A DNA stretch of 64,000 nucleotides from contig NC_085048.1 of assembly GCF_963662255.1 (NCBI RefSeq), positions 100,670,229-100,734,228 on the forward strand, written 5' to 3'. The notes below the pieces were generated by a model. It searched no databases, was not told the origin of the DNA, and was given only the letters and a program-made list of their open reading frames with translations. The position numbers and the translations under genes are program-made. Shown in pieces: positions 13,101 to 27,130 of this stretch. Origin of the DNA: Cinclus cinclus. Lineage: Eukaryota > Chordata > Aves > Passeriformes > Cinclidae. How positions within the stretch are numbered: position 1 is the stretch's first letter; the number at the start of each line of letters is the position of its first letter.

Positions 13101-14348
13101 GCCTGGCTGGTGTGCCCAAACGTGGGTGGAGAGTGGGATTGCAGTTTGCAGAGGTGCTCCTTGGCCCTCCCTACAGACCATGCAGACACAGCTGAGTGCT
13201 GCCAAGCCCAGCACGTACAATGGTGCACATCCAAGCACACCCAGTGGCTTCATGTCATTTTAGCTGACTAATGCTCTGACTCTGGGCTATGTAGGGACTG
13301 TGGGCTCTGCCCTTGTATTCACTAGGAAAATAGCTGTGGTTGTTTAAGTTGCTTCTCCCCCAGCTGTCAAGTGCCATTTGGGAAAAGTGAGAAAGCCCAG
13401 TCCTTAGGAGCTTGCAGAACAAGCCCACCCTTCTTTGCTGCAAGGGACCATGTTGCCAGCACAGTCCCACAGCTGCCTCTTTTATGGGTGGGCAAGACAG
13501 AAGGACAAGATTTGCCAGCAGTCACCAACAGCCAAAAATATGCTTCCAGGCACACACAGCCAGCCTCTCTCAACCTCCCAGTGTGAACAGCACAGGCAAG
13601 CCTTGTCCTTGGCTACTCCCCCATGCTGTTACATTAATGGAGACTTGCCTTTGGGCAGGTCTCCTCAAAAACTGGAGACCAGTTTCCAAGCTTACTCAGG
13701 AGACTAAAGGATGAAGAAGGACTAAAATTGTCAGAAATTTCCCAAGTGCTAGAAGCACATCGTGCTCCTTTTATGGTGCCAAACTTCCAGCTGCACAGTA
13801 CAAGTGAAGTGGCAAAAAAAGCAGCTTTGTCCAGGATCCAAAAGTTTCCAAGACACTATTGATTGCACTTCTCTTTTGTACTTACTTGTACATTTGGGAC
13901 CAAAGTCGCTGTTTCTGGTCATCTGAAACTCATTGCATTTGCAAGTGGATACACCTCAGCTGTGGGTCTTAGCCACAGAGCCCTGGTTTTCCTGGCATGC
14001 AGCACACTGACATTGTGCTTGATAGGAAGCTTTTACCTTTTAAAGACCTGCTTACTAGAGGTAGTGGAAGAGAAGACAATTAACTCATTATTAAATGAAT
14101 ACTGAGTGCATCTGAGCATATCCAAGCATAGCAGTAGTCATCTCACAAAGGTTTTCAAGATACAAGTGTTCACAGCAATACTTTGTGCATGTCATCTTTA
14201 TGGGATCAGAGAGCATTTCTTATTTATCTCCCCACACTTTCATTGTGCTGGACATCTCCACTGTGCCTTCTCATTTACTGGCATGACTGCCAACAGTGCA
14301 AAAGATTTATCATCTCATTTCTATAAATCTCAGTACACCATTAGCCAC

Positions 14349-14560
14349 GGAATCATGGAACAGTTGGGTTGGAAGGGACCTGAATACTCACCTTGTTCCA
14401 ACCCCGCTTGCCATGGACAGGGACATGTTCCACTAAACCAGGTTGCTCAGAACCCCATCCAACCTGGCCTAGAACACTGTCAGATATGGGGCATCCATCA
14501 CTTCTCTGGGCAACCTCTGCCAGTTCCAAATATTTTCCTTCATGGCTGTAAGAAAGTAAA
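14349..14560 (-). mobile_element. CR1 LINE fragment, 5'-truncated, minus strand
   Basis: The plus strand reads GGAATCATGGAAC, then GTTGGGTTGGAAGGGACC, CCAACCCCGCTTGCCATGG, CACTAAACCAGGTTGCTCAG, and a GGGGCATCCATCAC...TCTCTGGGCAACCT stretch. This matches the reverse complement of the CR1 3' end as I know it in birds. GGAATCATGGAAC is a degenerate copy of the ATTCTATG-type terminal repeat, so the 3' end is at the left edge. Only about 210 bp survive, with no reverse transcriptase coding region. The right edge is approximate. Confidence 0.9.
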
Positions 14561-15208
14561 AAGAATAGGAATGGAAACTTTTTTCCTTTTGATTACTAGG
14601 TATCAGGCTACATTTCCTAAAAAGTATGTATCGAAGCAAAAATTGGCAAGACTGGCTTTCAGTTGCCTGTTTTAATCCCTGATTCTGTGAAGACTGGGAA
14701 TGCTTAGAGTTTATGGCACAAGCTGTGGTTTTCATATGGCCCATCTCCATTGTATGTTGGACCCAATTCCTCTGCACCAGGTGAATTTGCTCTAGACATG
14801 TTATGCCCAAACATTGCCACAGTAGCTGATGATGAAGTAAGAAAGGACCAGAGTGAATTACAGCAGTTCTTTATAATATTTGTTTTGTAGAAATGAGCTG
14901 TAATGTGCTGCTTAGGGTAAGTATTTCCAACTTGTTTTACACCTTTCCTTCTCTCCTCTGACATTATGACAATTCACCAACATTTAAAGACTTTTTGATT
15001 AGTTTTGAATGTTTGAATTCTAAAACAGTTTACCTGTTTTGTACTCACCTGCAAATGGGAATGGGTTGCAAGTTTTCTTTGGCTTGTAAGTAAAAATTCA
15101 GATTCCAGGAGGACTTCCGTGGAACAAGGCAATTAATAACTATAATTTCTGCCAGTACAGTAAAGAGTGGAGGGTTTGTTGTTCACCCCTGGTTCTCTCC
15201 ATGTGCAG

Positions 15209-15428
15209 CATGGAAGGGTCCATCGTGCGCCTGCCGGAGATTGTCTCCTTGAAGAACAAATACAAAGCCTACCTCTACTTGGACGAAGCTCACAGCATTG
15301 GTGCAGTGGGAACAACGGGCCGAGGAGTTGTGGAATACTTCGGAATGAGTCCTGATGATGTTGACGTATTAATGGGAACATTCACAAAGAGCTTTGGAGC
15401 AGCTGGAGGATATATAGCTGGCAAAAAG
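15209..15428 (+). CDS. SPTLC3: SPTLC3 exon B: PLP-site exon with DEAH and TFTK motifs
   Basis: The 220-bp exon starts after CAG at 15206-15208, completes the Ser codon and encodes 73 residues ending GGYIAGKK, before GTAAAA at 15429. It contains the catalytic core. [12 protein letters not shown] has the Asp that pairs with the pyridine nitrogen of PLP and the adjacent His, and [13 protein letters not shown] contains the Lys that forms the internal aldimine with PLP (family knowledge). All key residues are intact. The GGYIAG spelling and DDVDVLMGT are closer to what I recall of SPTLC3 than of SPTLC2. The presence of normal introns excludes a processed retrocopy. Confidence 0.97.
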
Positions 15429-17567
15429 GTAAAAGGAAATCATAAACTATTTCACATCAAGGGTGTGGGAGCTGCTTTTGTATGATGTATGATATATTTC
15501 AGTATCTTTTTGAACAGACTGCTTAACACCAGCACTGTTGTAAAGTTAGCATCATTTTTGCCTGGATCCCAAATGCACATCAAGCAGTCAGACTTTCTTA
15601 TTTTTGTCTTGGGTTCGTATTATGTAATTTGCTTGAGTTGGGTTATTCTGTGCCACCCTGATGATTGTTGTTTGTCTTGGAAATGTTTGGGCATGTTGTG
15701 GTTGGCTAATACACTTCCCTACATTAATTTGCATGTGGATTGCTCATTAGTTTGTTTCACATTTGTAAACAGTGTGTGGAGCAATACTGAGAGATTAAAA
15801 CCACAGTTTCATCCACTGATAATAAAATTCCTAAAGAGTTGTGGATTGACATAGTTGCATTTTTTAGGAGAATGGAGAAAGAGGCTACTGGGAGCTTTTT
15901 GCAATAGTAAATTCTGTGTCCTCAATTGCTCCACATACATTAAGAAAACAATCTTTTGCCAACAACAGATGTCAACAAAAAGTAGAGCTGAGCTTTCTTT
16001 AACTGGGGGTGTAGAAGAGAAAGCATGATCAGCACCATTGTGAAATGTCACTGGTTTTGTTGCTTGACAGAGAGATCAAATGGTTGCTGATTATTTTCTC
16101 TTTTCATACCCAGCTGAATGTATTTTTAAGCAGTCTGCTGAATGAGTGGGAAGCCTGTTTAGACAGCCCATATGGTTGTTGTCAGGATAATACTAATAAG
16201 TGTAGCCTTACAGTAGAATGAAAGGGCTATAAGAAAGTATAAACCACGTATTTCTTACTGTCTTTTTTGGGTTTGCCCCTGGAGATCTTAAAACTATGTG
16301 TCACAATATATCAAGAATCCATTTTCTTTGTTTCCTTGGCTTCCTGAATTATATCTGTAGGTTTATTTCTTACTAAAAACAATGTGGGTAATGTAGCTAG
16401 GAAGTATAAAAATATTAGACCTGTGAAAACTAGTCCCATGTAATTTATTCTCTAATCCTTGGGAGGTTTTAAACTGAAAACAGGTCACTATTTTCACGCC
16501 TGTGTGTATCACTAAGTTCTGCCTCAGGCTTCTCAGCCTTGGAAGGCTGCTCACCCATTCACCCGCTTACATTCCTTTCTGCAGCCAAAAACTCACAGTG
16601 GCGCTGTTTATTTTGCATCAGCTGGAGCAAAGAAGCCTTCTTAGCTTTTAACCAAACCCTTAGGAATACAACTGCAATATGGCCAGGCACAATCTGTGTA
16701 AATCTTTATCCTCAGCACTTGAGTTGCTGCATAGACTCATACACTATTTTGGTAGTGATTTGTGTTACTTTCACTGGATTTGGTATTTTTTCTGATGATC
16801 ATTTTTTTAACAAAGTCAGTTTTTAAGTAGGCCTTATCCCTTTCTCACTAACATGCATTCAGCTTTTAGTGTGCTGTTACTCTGATATTTTGCACTAGGA
16901 GATATACGTTGTTATAACAATGATGATCTTAGTAGGATCTGAATTCCTACTGCACACCTGGATTCAGGAGAGTTACTGGTGTTTTAGACATGCCTACAGT
17001 ATATCAATGGCTTTTCTAAGAGGACAGATTGTGTTCATAGTTATTGCGTTCTTAGGAAATGTTAGAGCAATTGCACCAACTCTGACATAACTGTCCCTGC
17101 CACACTGATTGAAAGCTCTGATTGAAAATTTTTGTGCTTGTAGACAAAGATAGATCCCAGTAAGGTTTCTTTTCCTGGGCTAGGTCATCTGGCAGAGGAC
17201 CTGTACTGATGTCATATAGCCTTTGTTTCATTACCAGAGGGGAACTGAGCAGCATTATTTTAAGTGCAGCTGTTCATTGGTCTTGAAATTATTTTGGCTC
17301 CTTTATAATAAGTCTTAGCACAGAAGTAAACATATTCTATTCTAAACTTTTGTTTCAGCTGTAATTGCCCCACTTAAATGGTAAAGCATTTGCACCTGCC
17401 TGATGTTTCTTCAGGCCATGCATTAACAGTGGCAGCCAAGAATGCGATCCAGTAGCTGGTGAAACATCCTATTCCTTTTGCGCATTCCCACTCCTGCAGT
17501 AGTTAAGAGGGAGATCTGCTGTTTGGCCAGCTCAAAGCTCATTCATGCTTTGTTTTGCTTCTGTAAG
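15429..17567 (+). other. SPTLC3: SPTLC3 intron (2.1 kb)
   Basis: A phase-0 intron from GTAAAA to a TTTTGCTTCTGTAAG acceptor. I see only AT-rich unique sequence, with no repeat, RNA gene or extra exon. Confidence 0.9.
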
Positions 17568-17694
17568 GGCCTTGTGGACTTTTTACGAACTCATTCTCAC
17601 AGTGCTGTATACGCCACATCTATGTGTCCTGCTGTAGCAGAGCAAATCATCAGGGCAATGAAATGTCTCATGGGACTGGATGGGACTACACAAG
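17568..17694 (+). CDS. SPTLC3: SPTLC3 exon C: small-domain entry exon
   Basis: The 127-bp exon encodes [20 protein letters not shown] followed by [20 protein letters not shown] and TQ, plus the first base of a Gly codon. It lies between AG at 17566-17567 and GTAAGC at 17695. HSHSAVYA is strongly conserved across the SPT large subunits, and the AEQII...MGLDGTTQG wording is the SPTLC3 form rather than the SPTLC2 form as I recall them. It continues the reading frame directly from GGYIAGKK (phase 0) and passes one base to the next exon. Confidence 0.96.
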
Positions 17695-20600
17695 GTAAGC
17701 CTCCTTCCTTCCTTCACTCATTTCAGCTGCTACCAGGGCATCTCTCTGGGTATGGGTATTGTTTGCACAAGCAAAACGTCATTCAGCAGCAAAGGAGTAT
17801 TGTAATGGCAGGGCAAAAGAAATACTTCTTATTGTCAAATTAATACCCAAATCTTCGTACTTCTAGGTGGTGTTGACCCTGGGTTTTTTTCCACGCTCAC
17901 CCACGTGCAGCTGGGATGGAAATATTTTGGAGTCCTGGTTGTATTGCTAGAAATGAGTTGCCAGCCCATCCTGCTTTGCAGTAACAAATAGAAATACATG
18001 GATTTCCCTTGGAGTACGTTGTCTGACTTTGTAGTAGGGTTCATAAAGACATGCCTTCATTTATGGACTAGGTGTTGTCAGTTTAGCTTTGTTCTAAGTG
18101 TGAACCTTCAAAATGGCAAGCAGTGCAAGCATGGTGCAACATTTCAGAACAGGTATTGTATGTTAAATAATAGTATGAGAAAATTATTGTAATAATTCCT
18201 ACCTCACTCAGGCATCAATTATGGTGTCTTGAGTAGTTTTGTACTACATTTTTGTCCCAAGAGAATTGACTACTTTGTGTCCTTATGAAAAATTAGGTGT
18301 AATTTTGTTCATCTCTTGAAGTTGCAGATGCAGCTCTGAAGTTGATGTCCAGTCCTCTGTGTGACGTTTTATCCTCTGTGTAATACCTTTTATTTGTCAC
18401 AAGACAACTGTGACATACGTATCTGTTACTGCTTCAAAGCAATGCTGATACGTGTTTGGTGTCCTAGGACTTAAATCCCAATATGGAGAAAAAGTGATTG
18501 AATTTGTGTAGGTTTTTTTTTCAGGAATTCCTGAGTGTCATTATATTCTTTAACATGCAGCTGAAGATACAGATTCTGCTCTGAATTGTAATCTCTTTTA
18601 TACTGATCCAGCAGTGCTGTTTTCTCTGATTTTGTCTGAGACTAACAGAATTAATTCTGTATTAGTCCTCCCTGATAGATATGACTGGGATAAGGTGGGA
18701 ATGAATGAGATAAAGGGTAGATGACAGCAAGTGAGATAATGCTCTGTACTACCTTACCCTAGGGGGCTGTTTCAAACCATGATAGATACAAGGCTATTAA
18801 GGCATTAATCGCAGTGTTTGGATGAGGCCAGAATTTACAAGACCCAGAGTCCAGAAGGAGGGATGGAGAATCCACTCCCAGTGCCAAATTCTGCTGAGTG
18901 CAAGGACAAAAGGCAGCAAAACCCCAGCACGGTGCACGGGCGGTGAAGAAGCGATGCTTTTGTCATTTTGGCGGAGAAGCCGGAGCATTAAAATCTGCTT
19001 CCAGCTTGAAATTCGGAAGGTTCTGGTCTGTGTATGTTTGGTGTAAGAGACCATCTCTAACATCTTTCTCAAGGGTAGCCCGGGGCCACGGCTGGTGCCT
19101 GCCGTGAGAGGGCGGTCTGACACTGAGCCTGCCCGGCACTCGCTGGCTCAGCGCTCACAGATGCTGCAAGCAAAACACAAAACATGCAGAGCATTTCCAG
19201 GCCTCCAAAGCCTGGTAAAAATGCTCTTCAGCTAGCGTGATTCTTCATGCAGTTCAGTGCAGGGTAAGAGGAGAGCTGGGTTCAAGATGGAGTCTTTTAG
19301 GATGGGCGAGTCTGACTTAGGGCTAGGAGTTTGAAGCATTTTCTCTTCAACAAGCAGTGTTGTTTAATGATACAGTGTTTGGATTCCTGCACAAAGTAAG
19401 AGCTTATTAAGTTTTCTGCAAATCCGTTAGGAAATAAATTAGTCTTCTGTCAGTTTTTTAAAAATTGTCTTGTAATATGAAATGCAAATGAGTAGAAAAA
19501 TTAATAATCATATATCACAACTTAGACCATTGCTCAAAGGCTGGCTAGCTAGCTGGCTGTGATGTGTAAAAATGTTTCTTGTCCTTCTGAGCCAGACTCA
19601 TTATTTTAGTCTTTTGGGTTTTCTTTCATGTGGACCTCCCTTCATTAGGCTGTCTTGTGGACTACAAAAAAACCCCACAACCCAAAATACAGGAAAAAAA
19701 TGCTATGCTGGACTACACTGCAATGTGTTGCTTTGGCATCAGAGAGAGGAAGGTGGTGGCTTAGAAAGAAGCGAGGAACAGAAGGGAGAAAGCACTGTCT
19801 CTCCTTAAATATTTTTGATTCCAAGGACAATGACCTTGGCAGAGTTCGTTTGGCCCACTGCCATAGAGGGTGGTGAATCCTACACACGACGTGAGCTGTG
19901 GAGCAGAGAAGTTTCAAGTAAACTGAAGTTGCCACAGGGTAGTATTGACCATGTGTTGTCTGGAAGCCTCTCAGATCCATAGAAGGATCCATAAATAATG
20001 GATAATAAAAATAAACTTCCATAGAAGGAGTTTATTTTGCAATTAATTTCAAATGGCATTCTCTTCCCACCGGATGATTTGGGAGATCCTTTTTAAGGAG
20101 ATGTCCACCAGTGGCTTATCCTTCAGAGGTCATTTCTCTGGGAGAGTGAGCCTTGCACAAATCACTGGGAATGTTTTAGACAATAATGAAATTCGAGTTT
20201 GCTAAAAAGTTCCATGTGAATTAGAGAGTGCTTGTTGGAAACAGGATGAAATAAGGGGACAATAAATATGCTAACTCAGCATGTTCTTATGTCTGAATTT
20301 TTTGATTCCATGGCAGATGAATAGATGACTGAAGAGAAGGAAGACTGATTCGGTCATTTAAGTTGCTGCTCAGAAAAATCCGTGTTTTTTAGTCTTCTTT
20401 ATTTTCCTAGATATAAGACTATTACAGTTCCTTGAATTTCTTACTAGTTATTCTCCGCTAATTTGTTAGGCTGATTCTAGCTGATTTAGAAATGACTAGC
20501 ACAGATAAAATTATATAGTAGGTAATGCCAGAGCCCAGAAGTGCAGATACTGCTTGTGTATCCTAATGGGTATCCAACTGATTGATCTTCCATGTTTTCT

Positions 20601-23600
20601 TCCTTTATTTTCAATTAGTAAGAATATGGTTGTTTGGAAAAGGAATCAGGATCTGCATTTCCAGGACAGGATCAGTATAGGGGATTCCTGACTGCAGGGT
20701 ATGAATAGATGTTTATGGGCCCAGGGGTACTGCTTCATCACAAGGAAAGAACAGGTTAGCACCTTCAGAGTAATTCTGTGAAATCTAAACTGTTCGGCTG
20801 GAAATTACCCACAGCCAGTGTCTGTTCCATGCTGAAAGGTGAAAACATATGGGTATATCCCACATCAGTATTTGTGATAGCTGTGAGACATGATAATGTG
20901 ACTGGGAGGATACTGCAGAGCCCACAGCCAGCTATTACAGCTTCATTTATTTTGCCATGTTTTCTGTGGTGACTCAAGAAAATAAAGGGCAAGAAATTCT
21001 AAATTAGAAGAAGGTAGTAGCTCCCTCAAAACTGATATAGCATTATTCATCCCAGGAAAGAGGAACAGGTTGAGGTCAATATTACCAGTATTTCTTGAGC
21101 AACTATATCCAAAGAATCAGAAACTGACTACAAAAGATGCAAATGTGAAATAAAAATTTTAGTGGAGTGGAAGTCCTGTTTTTTCTCAGTGCATGTTTTA
21201 CAGAACTCTGAAAATCGATGTCTTGTAGAACAAAACACATTTGTTCTAGTACCATAACATCATAGATACTTTCACAGTTCCTATAATAGAGTTGTTCAAA
21301 AGTATGTGAACTTCTGGCAGCTGTAATCCTTCTAGTAATGTCATAAAGCAGCAAGTTCCACAGTTCAGCTTATGTAGTCTATTAAATAAATAAATTATTT
21401 TATCCTTCTTAACCCTTTGTGTCCTTTTCATCTCAATTGTGTCTCTGCTCATTTATTAGGAAATATGGGAAGCAGAAGGCCCCGTGGCATTTACTCTTTA
21501 TAATTCATAATATAGATATTCTTTATGTGTTCTCTTTGTGGCTTCTCATTATACCACTGGAGGTACCTCAGGAAACTCAGCAGCTGCCTTAGTGGTTTTA
21601 TCCCATGATGAGGCTAGAATTGACTCAGAGTGTTTGGACCCAACACAAATTTGCAAGTACACTTACTTGCATGCAACACAGCCCCTCCAGCTGTGACCTC
21701 AGACCTTTTCTTCCTCCCCCCTTTCTGCATGAGAATACCAAAAGCATATTTTTACACTTAAATTTGATAGGTAAAAAATAGAACCACTAGGCAGGCAGAC
21801 AGTGAAGACTGCTGGGAAGTCCAAAGCAATTTTTTTGATGAGTAATAATAGATTGTACTGGTGTAAAAAGCAAATTGAAGCACTTATAAAGGAAACATTT
21901 TTTCTGTTTAATGATGCCAAACAATAATTCACCAACAGCAGTGGGAATTTTTCATGTTTTTATGGGATATGGAAACATTTAAAAGCTTGTCCTCTGGAAT
22001 CTACTAGAAAAATATTTTTTGTTAAAAGGTAATTCCTGAAGTTGCTCAGATTGTGTTTCTTTAAAATGTTCATTTACTTTGCCATTTGTGCTGATTTGTT
22101 TATCTATTTACAACTAGTAGTTTTCATTTGTATTTTTAGCAAACTCTTGTATTCTTGCATTTGGGCTCATTCAGATTGTGAGAAACGGCAGAATACTGCT
22201 TTCTGTTTTGGTTTAGCATTAAAGAAATTGTCTTTAAGAAGTTCCTTTTTAAGATATTTCCACTGGCCTCAGATTTTTTTGTATAACTAAAAGACCAGCT
22301 TCTTAAAATCAGTTTCCAACATTTTCCTCTGCTACCTGTCCCCAGTAGTCTTTTGAAAACATTAGTTTTGCTTTGTTAAGATCCTCTGGAAATTCAGAAA
22401 CCTTAGTTCCACATCACTATGACTTGACATAAACCAACACTGGTGCAAGGGAAGTTCAGTCTTGTCCTCAGTTTCTCCTTCCCCTGCCTATCCCCTTACT
22501 CATGCCCTTTCTTCTACACCAGTGTGAGTGTTTGTGCAACCATGCAATGAATTGAATCACAGCACTGATGGAGCTGAAAAATAACCAACCCTCCCACAAA
22601 TGGGCAGCCTACACCCAGACTGGATCCCAGAGCCAATCTGCCACATGGCTCCAGGAATCCCAGTGTCAGGACTTGAGCAGCTGGAGCTGAGAGGAGCGAT
22701 CCATTTTGCAGCAACATAAATCTGTGCCAAACTGGGCTGATCATGAAACTATCGCTGTAAGCTTTAAATCTGACTTCGTGATGGATCCCTTGGGCCTCCT
22801 CAAAACAGCTTGCAGAATCAGTCATGCTAAAGCCTATCCTTTTCAAATTCTCATTTTGCTGCTTCATTCTGAGGGGATTGTTTCACTTAGGTCCTTAGCA
22901 AGCAGAACGCTTGAACCCTGGCCTAATTTTAAGTTAATATTCCCAGTAAGTGCGTTATATTTAAAGCCTTTAAGTACATTTATTCCCTGTTTGCACAGCA
23001 CTGGCTGCATGACTAGGGCTCCCACTCACGACAACAGGGAAGATATTAGTAATGATAACATTCTGCCGCAATTATTTGTCTAAGCTGAACATCACAGATG
23101 TTCTCCCGGAAGTGGATGATGAAACAGAGCTAAATTCTGACATCTTTGCTAAAAATGAGTGAGATATGCTGTTCTAGTGGGGACACCTGCCAAGTGATCC
23201 ACCTGCCACAGGACATCCAATGTATCCATGGAGAGTCAGTTGACCTGAACAAGCTTTGGACAGAAGAGCTTTGGACTAATAGTGTTTGCAGTGATTTACA
23301 AGGTCTCTGAGGATTAATCGAATTCTACCTCATTTGCAGTCACTTTCCTCATACTCGAAGTTAAACCAGTGCAGTAGTCCTCTAGGAGACCCTGCCCATG
23401 GATGGATGTTCCCTGTACCCTGACATAAGCATCAGCTGCAGGCAGAGGAGGGATGTAAGACCTGGATGTGACCTGCAGCCTGTCCCCTAGCGGTGGAAGC
23501 TCTTCTTTCCTCAGAGACAGCAGCAGGCAGCTCCATGTCACAGTCCCCTTTCCAGGGTGTCTTTCTTGTCGGGAAGGGATGAGGATTCCTCCTGTGCTGC

Positions 23601-26600
23601 AGATGCTGCTGGCGCTGCAGTGCCTGAGGCATCCAGCTCTGTTCTTAGCCTGGTGAGCACAAAGCAGGGAAGCGCCCCGTTCCTCAGAAACACCTAATGG
23701 GATGCAGATGGAGCACCCTGTGCACTGGCTGGACCCACTCTGTGATTAATCACCTGTGCTGGGAGTAAAGAGGGTTCAGCCACGCCTGGCTGCCCTGTCC
23801 CTGCATTGTATATCTGAATATAGGCAAGGTGCAGATCTGACTCATTCGAGAAATAAAGTAAAAATGACCGAACCTTTACAGTTTTTCTCCTTTCTGTTTC
23901 AACTGAAATTGCCATTTTTCTTCCCTTAATCTTCTCTGAAAAGTGTTTTGAGGCAGTTTGCAGTTAAAATAAGTCCTTAAGGGATTATTTAGCAGCTGAA
24001 TTAAGTTGAAATTACTAGATTTCTAGTTAGCATTTGATTGCAAATGTCTTCACTTCTCCCCAGTTCATAGCAAAGCTATGTTTTATGAGGATTGTTTTAT
24101 CTGAGAAAATATTTCCTTTTAGGCACCCTAGTTTTATAGTATTCTATTTGTGATTTAATGCACATGGAGGTACGTGTGTTATTCTTATAATGGAGCCAGA
24201 GGAAAAAAATTAAAATCTGTCCATCTACAATAGTTTAGTGGGAAAGAGCTATTGTTTTCCAGGGTTTTTGCAGCCTATGGAAGATTGCTTTTTCCTATCT
24301 AGTTGTGAGTACAGGAAGGCATGGAGTTGAGTGCTTCATCCAAGGAACACTGACACGGGTATGTAAAAAGCTCAATTGTTCAACTAATTATCTAGAAAGA
24401 CTCCATGAAACAACAGCTGGAGAAGATTAAAGCAGGTGGATCTGTGTCTTGAAGAGTCCATGGCATGCCAAGAACCAGTACAGTGTGGGGTTATCTTTCT
24501 TGGCATGGGTTCAGGAAAAATAGCTCTCCTTCACCTTCTATACCTGAGATCTTGATATGAAAGGCTACAGTTTGTTTATTCCTCTTTCCAGTAGACTGAG
24601 TCGCAGCTTCCAAGAGTAGGAGCCTACAGGAAGAGTTCAAAGGTGGAATGTTTGTACAGGAATTGAACACAGGCAGCTCCTCTGCTTACGAGCATTTTGC
24701 AGGAGGCAAAAGCAGACATCTCTGGAAGAGAAAACAAAGCTTTGTTTTAGAGAGCTGATACTTTTGCTGCCTCTTTTGCTGCCAGGATTAGGTCCTCAGC
24801 TGTCATGAGCAGCAAAGTTTTGTTGAAGTGCACAGAGCTATGCCAGGTGAAGCCAGCCTAAGATCAGGCCCTTGGACATGTAGTTAGGATGCCTTCCTGA
24901 TGTCAGGTGCCCTGAAAATGTGTGACAAAGCTGCTAAGTCTGTTACTCCAAGTGGCTCTCTTAAAAAGCTTGTTGCTTCAAAAAATTGTGAGCAAGCTAC
25001 TACATTTTATTATTTCTCTCTCTCTCTTGCCTTCTTTTTATATTTTTCTTTCAACTAAACCATATTAATTTTGAGCTGTAAGGCTTTCTAAAAGCCTGCA
25101 TAAATTAATGAGCTAAAGCCAGCAGTATGCAATGATGCGTATCACATAAAAATATAATCAGCATTTTTCCCCGAATTGCAGACACCTTAGAACTTTGCAG
25201 TAAACCAAATATTTTTAAAGTGGTGCAACCAAATGAAAACTCTAAATTTGCCAGCAGAAGGTAGATGGCTGATGCAGTAAATCTGTTTTTCTTGTACCAT
25301 CCAGGCAATTAATCCTTTATATTAGAAAAATCCCCATAAACCAGCTGTGTGTGTTCCCAGCAGCATGAAGATAACTTGTGAAATTTGGGAATTGTTTATT
25401 GTTTACTTTTCTCTCTTTCTGTCCTTTCTTAATTCAGCCAATAAGAAGATATAGAGCATTTAATAAAGTCATTCTCAGCCTTAGCTGAATACTCTGGAGC
25501 ATTAGTGTGCTTTTTTTTTTAAAATAGAGGAGGGTTGGTTTTCTCTGTCCAAACTGTTTTTTCCAAACATATGCTGTGTTGTGGTTCACATATTTCATGG
25601 AATATAACTCTCTGGATATGCTGCATGCTGTGCTATAAGCTCTTTGCATAGACTATAAATCCTCAAGGATTTTACAAAATAAGAATTTTGTAACACATAA
25701 TTTACTGTCTAGGGACCCAATTCTCTAACTAGTCCCATACAGGTAAATTCTTACACTTACAAGATGCAGCCATATTCTTTTAGCTCAAGGGTCTTTTCAG
25801 CAGATTTTCACTCAATAAATTATAAAGGATGCAAGATCCCAGCCTCGGGAATCAAAGAAAATGCTTTATAAATGTGATGCTTTTAGTTAAACATCCCAAG
25901 TGAATTTGGACTAAGACCTGATGCTAAACAGAATTCATCACTCTTAATCTGTAGCATGGGAGGGGGGGGAAATCAGGCCGATGAGACAAAAATAAACATT
26001 TTGCTTAGATCTGCCTCCTTATCTTGACATTGGAAGGTCCCATAAAAGAATGAAAAAGAGTGTTGAAATACAGCTACAAATTTTAATGGCTTTATTGCTC
26101 TTATTGGGACAGCATATAAGAAGTCTGCGTATATGATGTGTGTCTGTGGTCTTTGACCACAAAACTTAACATGAGAAAGGAAAGTGTTGACATTTGGTAA
26201 AGAAATAGGTTCCTCCCAGCCACCCACCCACAAATACAGTGTGTGTAGCAATTGTCTCCTAATGTGCTTTTTTCCCCCCTCCAGATATATGTGAGTGCTC
26301 TGATTTTTTATTCAGCTCTTCAATGCATCCCTGCAAATGAAATTAGTATTCTGGGATGTTGCTAAAACATTCAAGTGGCTCTTTTGCATCAGCACTGGCT
26401 GGCTTGAAATGTGCTCCATAGGGAGTCTTGAAAGGGGGGATCTCACATCACAAACGGTTGAGGATGTAGAATCAGGAAAGGAATATTAGAAAAGGAAGAG
26501 GTGTTTGACTTTTGGGGGTTTGCCTGAACCTCCTCTTTCAACTCTAAAGTTTCTTTAGCTGGAGTCTAAATATCCAGCACCAAAAATAAGTAGAGACAAA

Positions 26601-27035
26601 ACTTTCAACTCTGGATTCTGCGCATATGGTTTGATAAATAGCAAGCACCACAGGCTGGAATCCTGCATGGCTCACATTGTGTTTCCAGCTCTGTGGTAAA
26701 CACATGAATAGAAAGGAGAAGGCAGCAAGTCTTAAGCTGCACTCTCCGAGAACATCTGCATTTATGAAAAACTTTCCCTAATTGAAAATCTAGTAGTTTC
26801 AAATGCTTTCCAGCTGAGAGTTTGGAAACTAGCTCAGGGGCTGCTAAGATAGCAAGAAACAGCAGTGGCTTTCAGCCCCCAGTTCAGGTTACTCCCCCAC
26901 CCTCCTCCTCATAATTTGGACATTGAAGAGGTACTAATAACATCTTTACAATTTCTAACAAGGAGAAAAGTCTCTTTATAAACGTCCAGCACATTATTCT
27001 GTAGTTCTCTAACTCCCTGCCCTTCCCACCATCTT

Positions 27036-27130
27036 CCCTTCCCTTCCCTTCCCTTCCCTTCCCTTCCCTTCCCTTCCCTTCCCTTCCCTTCCCTTCCCTT
27101 CCCTTCCCTTCCCTTCCCTTCCCTTCCCTT
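27036..27130. repeat. (CCCTT)19 pentanucleotide array
   Basis: There are 19 perfect, uninterrupted copies of CCCTT on the plus strand (AAGGG on the minus strand). It is a pure polypyrimidine/polypurine tract inside an SPTLC3 intron and likely to be polymorphic. The complement carries regularly spaced GGG runs and could form G-quadruplex or triplex structures (inference). Confidence 0.97.

Larger units (their letters stand above)
7382..15208 (+). other. SPTLC3: SPTLC3 intron (7.8 kb)
   Basis: It begins GTATGT and ends with a pyrimidine-rich tract and CAG at 15206-15208. It contains an LTR-like element (7690-8135), a purine- and G-rich patch (about 8650-8890), a 67-nt A homopolymer and a minus-strand CR1 fragment. 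Open frames of up to 189 codons occur but have no splice context or recognisable domain, and the longest overlaps the CR1. Confidence 0.9.

Noticed and set aside
14106..14675. 189-codon plus-strand open frame
   Set aside because: Its middle third is the antisense strand of a CR1 LINE, and there is no splice or motif support.
15201..15485. 94-codon frame starting at the ATG at 15201 and running past the SPTLC3 exon
   Set aside because: The first ATG lies in the intron before the acceptor, and the tail after GGYIAGKK is intron read-through. The true exon is 15209-15428.
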